Source: Clostridiales bacterium CHKCI001 (GTDB taxonomy: Bacteria; Bacillota; Clostridia; Lachnospirales; Lachnospiraceae). Taken from it: a DNA stretch of 64,000 bases. A program made the position numbers and the translations under genes. Shown in pieces: positions 17,306-25,149 of this stretch (positions are counted from its first letter, which is position 1; every line of letters begins with the position of its first letter). The notes under the pieces are model-generated. The model saw only the letters and a program-made list of their open reading frames with translations, did no database searches and was not told where the DNA came from. The DNA is taken from the NCBI GenBank assembly GCA_900045905.1, contig FCNS01000046.1, positions 62,001 to 126,000 of the forward strand. The letters are read 5' to 3'.

Positions 17306-20300
17306 CTACTCATGTTGGAGGGAAAATGCAGAAAATACTGCATACCCTCCTTTTCCATAAGTATAAATTCCTATCATTGGACCAGTAAATCGTTTACCAA
17401 TTTTTAATCCTTCATCACATAAATAAGTCAAATGCTCTCGAATCGCTAAACATTTTTCCTCTTCTTCATCAATTTGACAAGAGAATGTCCGTTTTAATCC
17501 ATCTATATTTATACGTAGTTTTATTATAGATGGTAATTTGGGTAAAACAAGTAAGTCTTGTCTTTTTTGAATTTCCCCGATTTGCTCCACAAGACAGATA
17601 CGGGAATCACACTCTGTTTGGAATAATCCAAACTTCAGCCAACTGTTTTCATCATAGTAACAAGTCATTCCAGCATCTTGACCTGGATTTAGCTGTAGTT
17701 TTGTTATAAAAGTTTCAGCAGTACAACAAATTGCTGTTTGGCGACGCAGCAAAATATTTCTAGCTTCCAGTTCATTTAAGTCAAACGCATCCCCGTCCAG
17801 TTTCAATCCATCTTCCCCAAAATGGATATCTTCTGTTCGTCTACCTCTTGGAGAGACCCATTCATTTGAAAGTGTTCCAGCTCTAAAATCATCCCCGCTG
17901 GACTTCTCACAAAGGCTAACTGGCAAGTTTGGCTTTTTCTGCAATACACTTGGTCCATTTAATTCATTTACAATTGGCCATCCATCTGCGGTCCATCGAA
18001 TTGGATCCATTGCTGTTTCTCTTCCAAGCAGTGTATAATTCTGCTCTGCCATTCTTCCACATAAATAAACCATATACCATTCCCCATTTTGAGTTTGAAC
18101 AGGTTTTCCATGTCCGCTTCTTTGAATGGCAGCATTTGGATCAGATTGTGCCATAATTGGATTATATGGGCATGGTTCATAGAAACCATCAATACTCGTT
18201 GAGCGAGCTACTGTAATTTGATGTCCCATTCCAGTGCCACCTTCTGCTAAAAATAAATAGTAATACCCATCCTTCTTTAGCAAATGTGGACCTTCGGAAG
18301 CTTTCTTACAATCTCCATAATACAGCATTTTTGCTTTTGAAACCGCCGCAGTCAAGTCTTGGTTTAATTCCAAAATACGGGCTCCTCGGTTTAATAACAT
18401 ATAATGCCGCCCATCCTTATCATGAAATAAGGAAGGATCAATACCATCTTCTTCAATCCAGACTGGTTTTGAATACGGTCCCTCTGGACGATCTGATGAA
18501 ACAATCATTTGCTTTCTTAAAACAGCACAATCATCATTCCTACGATAGGTTGCTGTAATGTAAAATTTTCCATTGCTATAAGAAATATCTGGTGCCCAGT
18601 AAGCAAAACCTCCACGTGCACCTTCCAACTCTGCCCATTCTTCTTTTACGATCGCATGTCCAATCGTATTCCAGTGAATTAAATCGGTTGAATGGGAAAT
18701 TGGAATACACGGGAAATAAACAAACGAAGAATTTACCATATAGTAATCATTTCCAACTCTCACAATGGAAGGATCTGGATACATTCCAGACCGGATTGGA
18801 TTTTTATATGTATCAGAAAGCTTTACTTGACATAATTCTTCCATCGCAGTCTGCGCTTCTTCATTTTTTGCTAATTCCAACGGTGTAATTCCATTTTCAT
18901 CCCCATCCAATGGAGAAAGTCCAATTCTTTGCACTAAGTAGCGAATTAATTCGACATTTCCTGATTGTGCAGCGTAGTGCAAGAAATTACGGTGTCTAGG
19001 ATCTTTAAGACTCATATTGGTTTTTGTATACTCTGCCATATGAACCATTGTCTCCATGTCTCCAGCTAGAGCTGGTTGAAACTCCAATGGAATTTCTTCT
19101 CCGTCTTTTCGATATCGGATATAGGAAAAATCTGCATATCCATGTTCATCCTTTAAGTCCAAAGCAACCGAAAACAGACCCGTTCTCGCTCCTACCCATG
19201 TATGAGAAGAAAGAATAAATGCATCCTCCATCACCTCAAAACTTTCTCCATCCGTACTGAAAGAGAAATAAGCCCTTACATTTTCTTTTTCTTCTATTTT
19301 TATACTGAGTTTCAGAATATTGCATTGTTCTGGAAGAGGAATTTCTTTTAAAATTTCCTCTCTCTTTTCTTTCTTCTCGTCAAAGGAACGGGCAAAACAA
19401 ATCGTTCGTTTTCCGTCAGCAATTCTCACACCTAACCACGCATACTGACCTCCCATTACAATGATACCTGCCTGTTCCTTCTCCCCCAAATGAGAAAGAT
19501 CCATTTCTGTTTCCACTGTAAACTGCGGAGTTACAATTTTTTGTGTCAGTATATTAGAACAATTCCATAAGATAACTGGTTCTTTTTTCGATGGATTTTT
19601 ACTGTACAATCTTAAATATCCTTTTCTACTATTCAAAGAGTAAAAGGAATCATAGTGATTTCCCATCCATTGCCATTGTAAAGCAAGTTGTTCTTGTTCA
19701 AATTCATCCGAAGCTTGTTGGTATACAATTTCTTTTTGAGATACCATTGGTTTTTTATGGAAGAGATAAGGTTCTCCCCAATCTCTTCCTTCTGATTTCT
19801 TTCCAATGATTGGCCATCCATTTTCCCATATGACAGGCTGCAAATGAGTAATTCTTCCATATGCTCCTCTATCCTGAAAATGAATAAACCATTCTTCTCC
19901 TTCTGGTGTATTAATCAGTGCTCCTTGATGTGGTCCATTAATCGGCGTATTGCCTTGCCTCATTACAATTTTCTCTTCATATGGACCAGTAATTTCCTTG
20001 GAACGCAGTACCGTTTGCCATCCGACAACTACCCCACCTGCCGGTGCAAATATATAATAAAAACCTTCTCGCTTGTATATTTTTGGTCCCTCAATTGTGA
20101 CCTGTGTTCTGCTTCCATTAAAAATCAGATGATCCTCACTGACAGCTTTTTTTCCATCCTGAGACATCTCAAATAATCCAAGGTAACTATTAAATCCAAT
20201 CCGACTTTTTGCATAACCATGTACAACATAAGCTCTACCATCTTCATCCCATATCGGACATGGATCAATCAGTCCTTTTCCTTCTAACACAAGCACAGGA

Positions 20301-20665
20301 CGTTCCCACTTCCCACATGGGTTCGTCGTACGCACCATAAAAATACCTTCATCTGGCATCCCGTAATAAATATAAAACCACCCGTCGTGATACCGCATTG
20401 CTGGTGCCCACACTCCCTTACTGTGCTGAGGCAATTTATATGCTGGATAATCAATATTATCAATCGCATACTGCACTAATGTCCAGTTGACCAAATCTTC
20501 CGATTCTAAAATCGGAAGACCTGGAGTATAATTAAAACTGGATGCTGTCATGTAATATTTGTTATCAACTCGAATCACATCTGGATCGGAATAATCAATA
20601 TGAAGAATTGGATTGCGGAAAATACCATTCCCCATATCAGATTTCCACAATAATTCTTTACTCAT
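17306..20665 (-). CDS. Tandem GH43 glycosidase with ankyrin-repeat insert
   Basis: This 1119-aa protein contains two complete family-43 units. Unit 1 (about 15-530) has D27 in YSDPDV, D134 in LIDPCP and E192 in IEGPKIY, then a beta-sandwich. Unit 2 (about 620-1117) has D631 in YPDPSIV, D743 in GIDPSLF and E791 in SEGPHLL, then a second beta-sandwich. Both three-residue catalytic sets are intact. Between them, about 552-620, lie ankyrin-like repeats (DPRHRNFLHYAAQSGNVEL, then ENGITPLELAKNEEA). GH43 enzymes cut arabinose, xylose or galactose side chains; arabinan or galactan side chains of pectin are likely here. There is no signal peptide. The start overlaps the CE12 gene by 8 bp, with AAGGAGAG upstream. 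It is the last gene of the transporter operon. Confidence 0.92.
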   Translation of the reverse strand: MSKELLWKSDMGNGIFRNPILHIDYSDPDVIRVDNKYYMTASSFNYTPGLPILESEDLVNWTLVQYAIDNIDYPAYKLPQHSKGVWAPAMRYHDGWFYIYYGMPDEGIFMVRTTNPCGKWERPVLVLEGKGLIDPCPIWDEDGRAYVVHGYAKSRIGFNSYLGLFEMSQDGKKAVSEDHLIFNGSRTQVTIEGPKIYKREGFYYIFAPAGGVVVGWQTVLRSKEITGPYEEKIVMRQGNTPINGPHQGALINTPEGEEWFIHFQDRGAYGRITHLQPVIWENGWPIIGKKSEGRDWGEPYLFHKKPMVSQKEIVYQQASDEFEQEQLALQWQWMGNHYDSFYSLNSRKGYLRLYSKNPSKKEPVILWNCSNILTQKIVTPQFTVETEMDLSHLGEKEQAGIIVMGGQYAWLGVRIADGKRTICFARSFDEKKEKREEILKEIPLPEQCNILKLSIKIEEKENVRAYFSFSTDGESFEVMEDAFILSSHTWVGARTGLFSVALDLKDEHGYADFSYIRYRKDGEEIPLEFQPALAGDMETMVHMAEYTKTNMSLKDPRHRNFLHYAAQSGNVELIRYLVQRIGLSPLDGDENGITPLELAKNEEAQTAMEELCQVKLSDTYKNPIRSGMYPDPSIVRVGNDYYMVNSSFVYFPCIPISHSTDLIHWNTIGHAIVKEEWAELEGARGGFAYWAPDISYSNGKFYITATYRRNDDCAVLRKQMIVSSDRPEGPYSKPVWIEEDGIDPSLFHDKDGRHYMLLNRGARILELNQDLTAAVSKAKMLYYGDCKKASEGPHLLKKDGYYYLFLAEGGTGMGHQITVARSTSIDGFYEPCPYNPIMAQSDPNAAIQRSGHGKPVQTQNGEWYMVYLCGRMAEQNYTLLGRETAMDPIRWTADGWPIVNELNGPSVLQKKPNLPVSLCEKSSGDDFRAGTLSNEWVSPRGRRTEDIHFGEDGLKLDGDAFDLNELEARNILLRRQTAICCTAETFITKLQLNPGQDAGMTCYYDENSWLKFGLFQTECDSRICLVEQIGEIQKRQDLLVLPKLPSIIKLRINIDGLKRTFSCQIDEEEEKCLAIREHLTYLCDEGLKIGKRFTGPMIGIYTYGKGGYAVFSAFSLQHE

Positions 20666-21386
20666 TGATTATCTCTCCTTCAAATACACCTGTCAATTTA
20701 TCTGGTTCAATTAGCAAATCAGCGTACCTTCCTCCCAATGCTTTCAGCCCAAGTGCTACTATTCGACCAAAAATCATTGCACCGTTCCACTGCAAATGGG
20801 TGTTATCTTCTTTTCCCTCTGGAAAATTAGGAAATTCTCCTGGTTTTAAATTCATAAACCAGTTCTCGCTAATTTCCTTTGGTGTAGACTCTAATAATTT
20901 TTTACTGGCAGTACAAAGATCAATACATGGAACCTGACATTCTTTTGCAGTGTTTTTCATAGACTCTTGGTAATCTCTATGTTCTATTTGAGATAACGTT
21001 CCGTCTTCTAAAAAATTTCTCCGATAAAGAGATGTAATCAAAACTGGATAAGCCCCTTTATTTCTTGCTACATTAATATACTTTTCCAGATTAATACGAT
21101 ATTCTCCATATGGATCGGTATATCTAGACGGATCTTGTACCTTCTCGTCATTATGTCCAAATTCAATAAATAGAAAATCACCCTTTGTAATCTCATCGTA
21201 AATCGGTGCAAGACGAAATTCATCAATAAAGCTTTTTGTACTTCTTCCATTCATTGCATGATTTTTAATTTCAATTTCCTTTTTTATAAACAACCGAATT
21301 CCTTGTCCAATCCCCGACTGTGGATAAGTAGTGTAATCATTTTGTGTTACTGTAGAATCTCCTGCCCAGAAAATACGTGGTTTCAT
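20658..21386 (-). CDS. Rhamnogalacturonan acetylesterase-like SGNH hydrolase (CE12)
   Basis: This 242-aa SGNH/GDSL esterase should remove acetyl groups from rhamnogalacturonan pieces. The four blocks are visible: G9-D10-S11-T12 with nucleophile S11; G47 in MNGRSTKSF; N79 in EFGHNDEK; and the C-terminal D194-x-x-H197 in EDNTHLQWNG. The NGRSTKSF and FGHND wording is typical of CE12. It has no signal peptide. TAGGAGG precedes the ATG. It sits 47 bp after the permease gene and overlaps the GH43 start by 8 bp, so it is part of the importer operon. Confidence 0.92.
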   Translation of the reverse strand: MKPRIFWAGDSTVTQNDYTTYPQSGIGQGIRLFIKKEIEIKNHAMNGRSTKSFIDEFRLAPIYDEITKGDFLFIEFGHNDEKVQDPSRYTDPYGEYRINLEKYINVARNKGAYPVLITSLYRRNFLEDGTLSQIEHRDYQESMKNTAKECQVPCIDLCTASKKLLESTPKEISENWFMNLKPGEFPNFPEGKEDNTHLQWNGAMIFGRIVALGLKALGGRYADLLIEPDKLTGVFEGEIINE

Positions 21387-21433
21387 GACAATCTGCCTCC
21401 TAAAAAACTATTTCCTCACTTTTGTCATAATTT

Positions 21434-22285
21434 TTATTCTTTTACCGCACCTACGTTAATACCTGCCATAAAGTATTTCTGACAGAATGGATAAAGAATC
21501 ATAAATGGGATGATTGCTACGATAACGGCTGCATTCTTAACTGTATTTTCTGTTGCACCACCGATTGCTGTAGGCAAATCACTACCCATAATCAAACTTC
21601 TTAACTTCATCTGGAAGTTATAAAGATCTGCATTTGTAATGTAAATCTTGAAGTTTGTATAATCGTTCCAATATGCAACTGCAAACATCAAACCGATGGA
21701 TGCTAACGCTGCTTTGGATAATGGAAGAACAATCTTATAGAATGTTTGCATTGGAGTACATCCATCAATCTCGGCTGCCTCAAACAATGCTTTTGGAATA
21801 CCTTCAAAGAAGTTTCTCATTAATACTAAGTTATAGATATTAATGGCTGGAATCATAATAACAGCAAATAATGTATTAGAAATATGCAATACTTTACTTA
21901 CAACTAAGTAAGTAGGAATCATACCACCTTCAAAAATCATTGTAAATAACAAGATTCCTGCCAATGCATTTCTTCCTGGCATATCCCACTGAATCAATAC
22001 ATAACCACCTAATGTACAAAGTGTTAAACCTAATAATGTACCAACAATTGTAGTAAAGAACGAAATTAATAATGGCTGATATAATGTCTTGTTTGTAAAT
22101 ACAGATTGATAACCTGCGATACCAAATTGTTCAGGCCACAAACGCATACCATAACTTGTATGTAAATCAAAGGAGTCCACTAAAACTTTCCAAATTGGTA
22201 CCATGATGATCAGACATATAATAATGAATATAATTCCATTCACAACAGAAAAAACGGTCAGTTTCTCTTTTTTCTTTGTTTTCAT
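21434..22285 (-). CDS. Carbohydrate ABC transporter permease (LplC-like)
   Basis: This is an inner-membrane permease of the CUT1 sugar importer family. From the ATG at 22285 it is 283 aa with about six membrane helices. The EAA loop that contacts the ATPase reads EAAEIDGCTPMQTFYKIVLP. An in-frame GTG at 22294 is too close to the GGAGG ribosome site to be the start. It pairs with the permease gene at 22300 and the lipoprotein at 23265. No ATPase gene is present, as is usual for these systems, which share an MsmX/UgpC-type ATPase encoded elsewhere. Clustering with CE12 and GH43 suggests a pectin-derived oligosaccharide as cargo. Confidence 0.93.
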   Translation of the reverse strand: MKTKKKEKLTVFSVVNGIIFIIICLIIMVPIWKVLVDSFDLHTSYGMRLWPEQFGIAGYQSVFTNKTLYQPLLISFFTTIVGTLLGLTLCTLGGYVLIQWDMPGRNALAGILLFTMIFEGGMIPTYLVVSKVLHISNTLFAVIMIPAINIYNLVLMRNFFEGIPKALFEAAEIDGCTPMQTFYKIVLPLSKAALASIGLMFAVAYWNDYTNFKIYITNADLYNFQMKLRSLIMGSDLPTAIGGATENTVKNAAVIVAIIPFMILYPFCQKYFMAGINVGAVKE

Positions 22286-22299
22286 TCTGAACACACCTC

Positions 22300-23247
22300 C
22301 TAAATAATTCCACGGCCGCGGATCTTCTTACTGAAATAATTACAACTAAGAACAAGCGCACATCCTACCAGTGACTTTACAATACCAACCGCAGTTGTAT
22401 AACCATAGTTTGGTAACGCACCACTGTTAAAGGTCTGTGTATAAATATAAGTCTGTAATACATCAGCCTGCTGAATAACAGCATCATTCTGCATTACGAA
22501 TACAGATTCGAATAGATTCATAACCTTTGCCAAGTTCAGAATTAAAACAGTTATAATTGTATTGGCAAGAGCTGGTAACGTAATATAACGCATCTTGTCC
22601 CAACGTCCTGCACCATCCATCGTTCCTGCTTCATATAATTCAGGACTAATTCCAGATAATGTTGCCAAGAAGATAATTGTTCCCCAACCTGTATCTTTCC
22701 AAATATTTACAATATAGTAAACTGGCGTCCACCATACTTTACTTCCCAAGAAGTAGATTTCTTCTCCCTTATCTAAAACACCAAAGTTTACAAGTAAAGA
22801 ATTTATAAGACCTTCCTGTGATGGAGAAAGAATTAATGAGAATACTGATACAGTAACAACCCATGACATAAAGTGTGGAAGATAAATAATTGTCTGAGTT
22901 GTTTTCTTAAATTTCATATTTTTAATTTCATTTAATAATAAAGAAATAATAACTGCCATACCAGTATTTAAAACAAGTTTTAAAATACTTAATTTTAATG
23001 TATTAAAAAATGCTCTCATAAAACCTGGAGAAGAGAACATTCTCTGGAAGTTTTCCAAACCTACAAATTTTGGAGCACTAATACCTCTATACTCGGTAAA
23101 AGCATAGGAAATACCAAACATTGGAAGATAATGGAATACAACCGTAAATATCAATACTGGAACAAATAATAAATAGAATCCTCTATAACGGTAGATTTGA
23201 GACATTAATTTTCGCTTATCTACAGCTTTTGCTACTTTTTTGCTCAT
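22300..23247 (-). CDS. Carbohydrate ABC transporter permease (LplB-like)
   Basis: This is a 315-aa permease with a basic N-terminus (MSKKVAKAVDKRKLMSQ) and about six membrane helices. The coupling loop is EAGTMDGAGRWDKMRYITLP. The sequence is of the LplB/YtcP branch that works with large substrate-binding lipoproteins. GGGAGGAAAAACG precedes the ATG. It is 17 bp after the lipoprotein gene and 14 bp before the second permease, so the three are co-transcribed. It should form a heterodimer with the 21434 product. Confidence 0.93.
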   Translation of the reverse strand: MSKKVAKAVDKRKLMSQIYRYRGFYLLFVPVLIFTVVFHYLPMFGISYAFTEYRGISAPKFVGLENFQRMFSSPGFMRAFFNTLKLSILKLVLNTGMAVIISLLLNEIKNMKFKKTTQTIIYLPHFMSWVVTVSVFSLILSPSQEGLINSLLVNFGVLDKGEEIYFLGSKVWWTPVYYIVNIWKDTGWGTIIFLATLSGISPELYEAGTMDGAGRWDKMRYITLPALANTIITVLILNLAKVMNLFESVFVMQNDAVIQQADVLQTYIYTQTFNSGALPNYGYTTAVGIVKSLVGCALVLSCNYFSKKIRGRGII

Positions 23248-23264
23248 CGTTTTTCCTCCCTATT

Positions 23265-24800
23265 TTATTCTTCTGCTTCATTTTCCAATTCATTTAACGA
23301 ATCAACAATCAACTGTGACCACTCTGCACCACCCTCTTCTTCAAAACGAGCATATGCCTCTTCAATGGACACACCCTGTGTAATAACATCGGCAATAATC
23401 GAGTTCTTCAATGTTGTCAAATCACCATTGTATTGACTCATCGCATCACTAGATACAACTCTAGGAGCCAGTTTGGAATTATCATTAAATGTCTGCTGAG
23501 ACGACCTTGCTTCTTCTGCAATTTGCTCTTGTCCTGGATCCTCTCCTTCAAACTGGGCAATACTTAACATTGGATCAATATTATTTTTTGTATACTGAGT
23601 ACCTGGTTTTTCTAAGCTCTCCAGCATATGGAATTCACCTTCTGCATATTCATTGCCACATACTGTTTCCGCCTTTGTGGACCAGTGAACATTTTCTACG
23701 CCATAAGTCCAAAGAGTTTGCATATCTCCACCATCCAACATTGACTCAATGAAATATTTGAATACTTCTTCTGGATGCTTACATGCAGTTGTGATTGCAA
23801 AAATAGGAGGACGACGTTCCAAATACTGTCCTAACTCTTCGATTGGAGGAATTGCTACCAGTTCAGAATCCCTTCCATTTGTCTCCAAGTTTGTCTTTAA
23901 GTTTGTGGCCCAAGTTCCTGCCCAATACGTGAATACGCCAAATTTATCTTCATAGAACTTTGTACGACAGTCATTTGTACCATTTGTCAATGTTTCCTTA
24001 TCAATATAACCTTTCTGGTATGCATCACGGATACGTTCAATCGCTTCTTTCATAGAATCTTCTGTAAATCCATCTACCCATGTACCATCTTCCTTCTGGT
24101 AAAAACTTGGATAAGCATCCTGATAGAACTCTGGCAAATAGTTAACATATGGAACTTCTGTACCGATTAAACCAGCAGCAGATACCGCATAGGTATCGCC
24201 ATCAATACCATTGCCATCTGGATCACCATTTGTAAAGACATCTAACATATTCATATATTCTTCATAGGTCGTTGGAACATCTAATCCACAATTATCCAAC
24301 CATTTTTGTTTTACATAAGTAATACATCCATTACCACGCTGTGTTGGGAAACCATAAACCCTTCCATTAATTCTCATATTATCAACTAACTCTTCATTTG
24401 TAACACGTCCAGATTTTTTCAGATCTGAATTTTCCCAAGCTTCTGTCATATCCCAGAGTGCACCTTCCTGTGCATATCCAGCTAAATAATCTGGCGATAA
24501 AATCATAACATCTGGCCAGTTCTCAACACCACTTGCAAATGTCTGTCCCATTACATCGTAGTATGCATCATGGTCTGGCTGAAGAATTTCTAACTCGATT
24601 CCTGTCAATTCTTCCCACCTTTGAATAAATTCTTCCTGACCATTTTCTTTTGTGAAAACGGTACCATCAACCATTGCTAAAATTTTCTTTGGCTTGCCTT
24701 CGCTATCCAGTTCAGCTCTAGCTGGATCTTCTCCACAGCCAGTAAAAAGAGTTGCAACCATAGTTGTGGATACTGCTGCTGCAATCAGTCTTTTTTTCAT
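23265..24800 (-). CDS. Extracellular solute-binding lipoprotein of the pectin-oligosaccharide importer
   Basis: From the ATG at 24800 the protein is 511 aa. It begins MKKRLIAAAVSTTMVATLF and has a lipobox ending at C22 (LFTGC), so it is anchored outside the membrane. The upstream frame (to 24866) is lysine-rich and lies before the GGAGGAGA ribosome site, so it is excluded. The mature part has the cluster-B sugar-binding layout (EEFIQRWEELTGIELEIL, DGDTYAVSA, WAPRV-like turns). Length fits the large LplA-type binding proteins. It is the first gene of an operon with two permeases, CE12 and GH43. The promoter is at 24922-24950, divergent from a membrane AraC regulator that probably controls it. 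Confidence 0.92.
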   Translation of the reverse strand: MKKRLIAAAVSTTMVATLFTGCGEDPARAELDSEGKPKKILAMVDGTVFTKENGQEEFIQRWEELTGIELEILQPDHDAYYDVMGQTFASGVENWPDVMILSPDYLAGYAQEGALWDMTEAWENSDLKKSGRVTNEELVDNMRINGRVYGFPTQRGNGCITYVKQKWLDNCGLDVPTTYEEYMNMLDVFTNGDPDGNGIDGDTYAVSAAGLIGTEVPYVNYLPEFYQDAYPSFYQKEDGTWVDGFTEDSMKEAIERIRDAYQKGYIDKETLTNGTNDCRTKFYEDKFGVFTYWAGTWATNLKTNLETNGRDSELVAIPPIEELGQYLERRPPIFAITTACKHPEEVFKYFIESMLDGGDMQTLWTYGVENVHWSTKAETVCGNEYAEGEFHMLESLEKPGTQYTKNNIDPMLSIAQFEGEDPGQEQIAEEARSSQQTFNDNSKLAPRVVSSDAMSQYNGDLTTLKNSIIADVITQGVSIEEAYARFEEEGGAEWSQLIVDSLNELENEAEE

Positions 24801-24921
24801 CCTGCTCTCCTCCATCTCTTTTCTTTTATTTTTTTGTTTTTGGATATTTTTACCACCTTTTTCCATTGAAACATCGTCATGTTTCTTATAACTTGCACAA
24901 GTACGAATTGGCTGTAAACTT

Positions 24922-24950
24922 AAAATACCAAATAATTACCAATTTATCAA
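24922..24950 (-). promoter_or_regulatory. Promoter of the importer-CE12-GH43 operon
   Basis: Minus strand: TTGATA at 24950-24945, a 17-bp spacer, and TATTTT at 24927-24922. Confidence 0.5.
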
Positions 24951-25073
24951 GAACCAATATTTGATATTTAGGTGAAATATTTATTTTTTTACCGAAAGTC
25001 AGGGTGCAAATTTTACGATCTGATATTTTTTTTATTTTTTTTGAGTTGTCTAAAATGCCAGTTTTGCTTAAAA

Positions 25074-25118
25074 TGTAAGTGATTACACCTTGCATTTTTT
25101 ACGATTTCATGCTATACT
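25074..25118 (+). promoter_or_regulatory. Promoter and operator of the AraC regulator gene
   Basis: TGTAA-GTGA-TTACA (25074-25087) is followed by TTGCAT (25090-25095), a 17-bp spacer, and TATACT (25113-25118). The start codon is at 25150. Confidence 0.55.
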
Positions 25119-25149
25119 TCAATTATTCAATTCCCCCTTAGGAAAGGAT

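Larger units (their letters stand above)
24801..25149. other. Divergent regulatory region between the binding-protein operon and AraC gene
   Basis: The 349-bp AT-rich gap holds promoters in both directions. It also has a TGTAA-GTGA-TTACA palindrome at 25074-25087 and a direct repeat, TGCAnnTTTTACGAT, at 25005-25019 and 25091-25105. These are candidate sites for the AraC regulator or a LacI/GntR-type repressor. Confidence 0.5.

Noticed and set aside
25090-25149. Longer N-terminus for the membrane AraC regulator
   Set aside because: The extra 20 codons cover the promoter -10 region and precede the AGGAAAGGAT ribosome site, so translation from 25150 is more likely.
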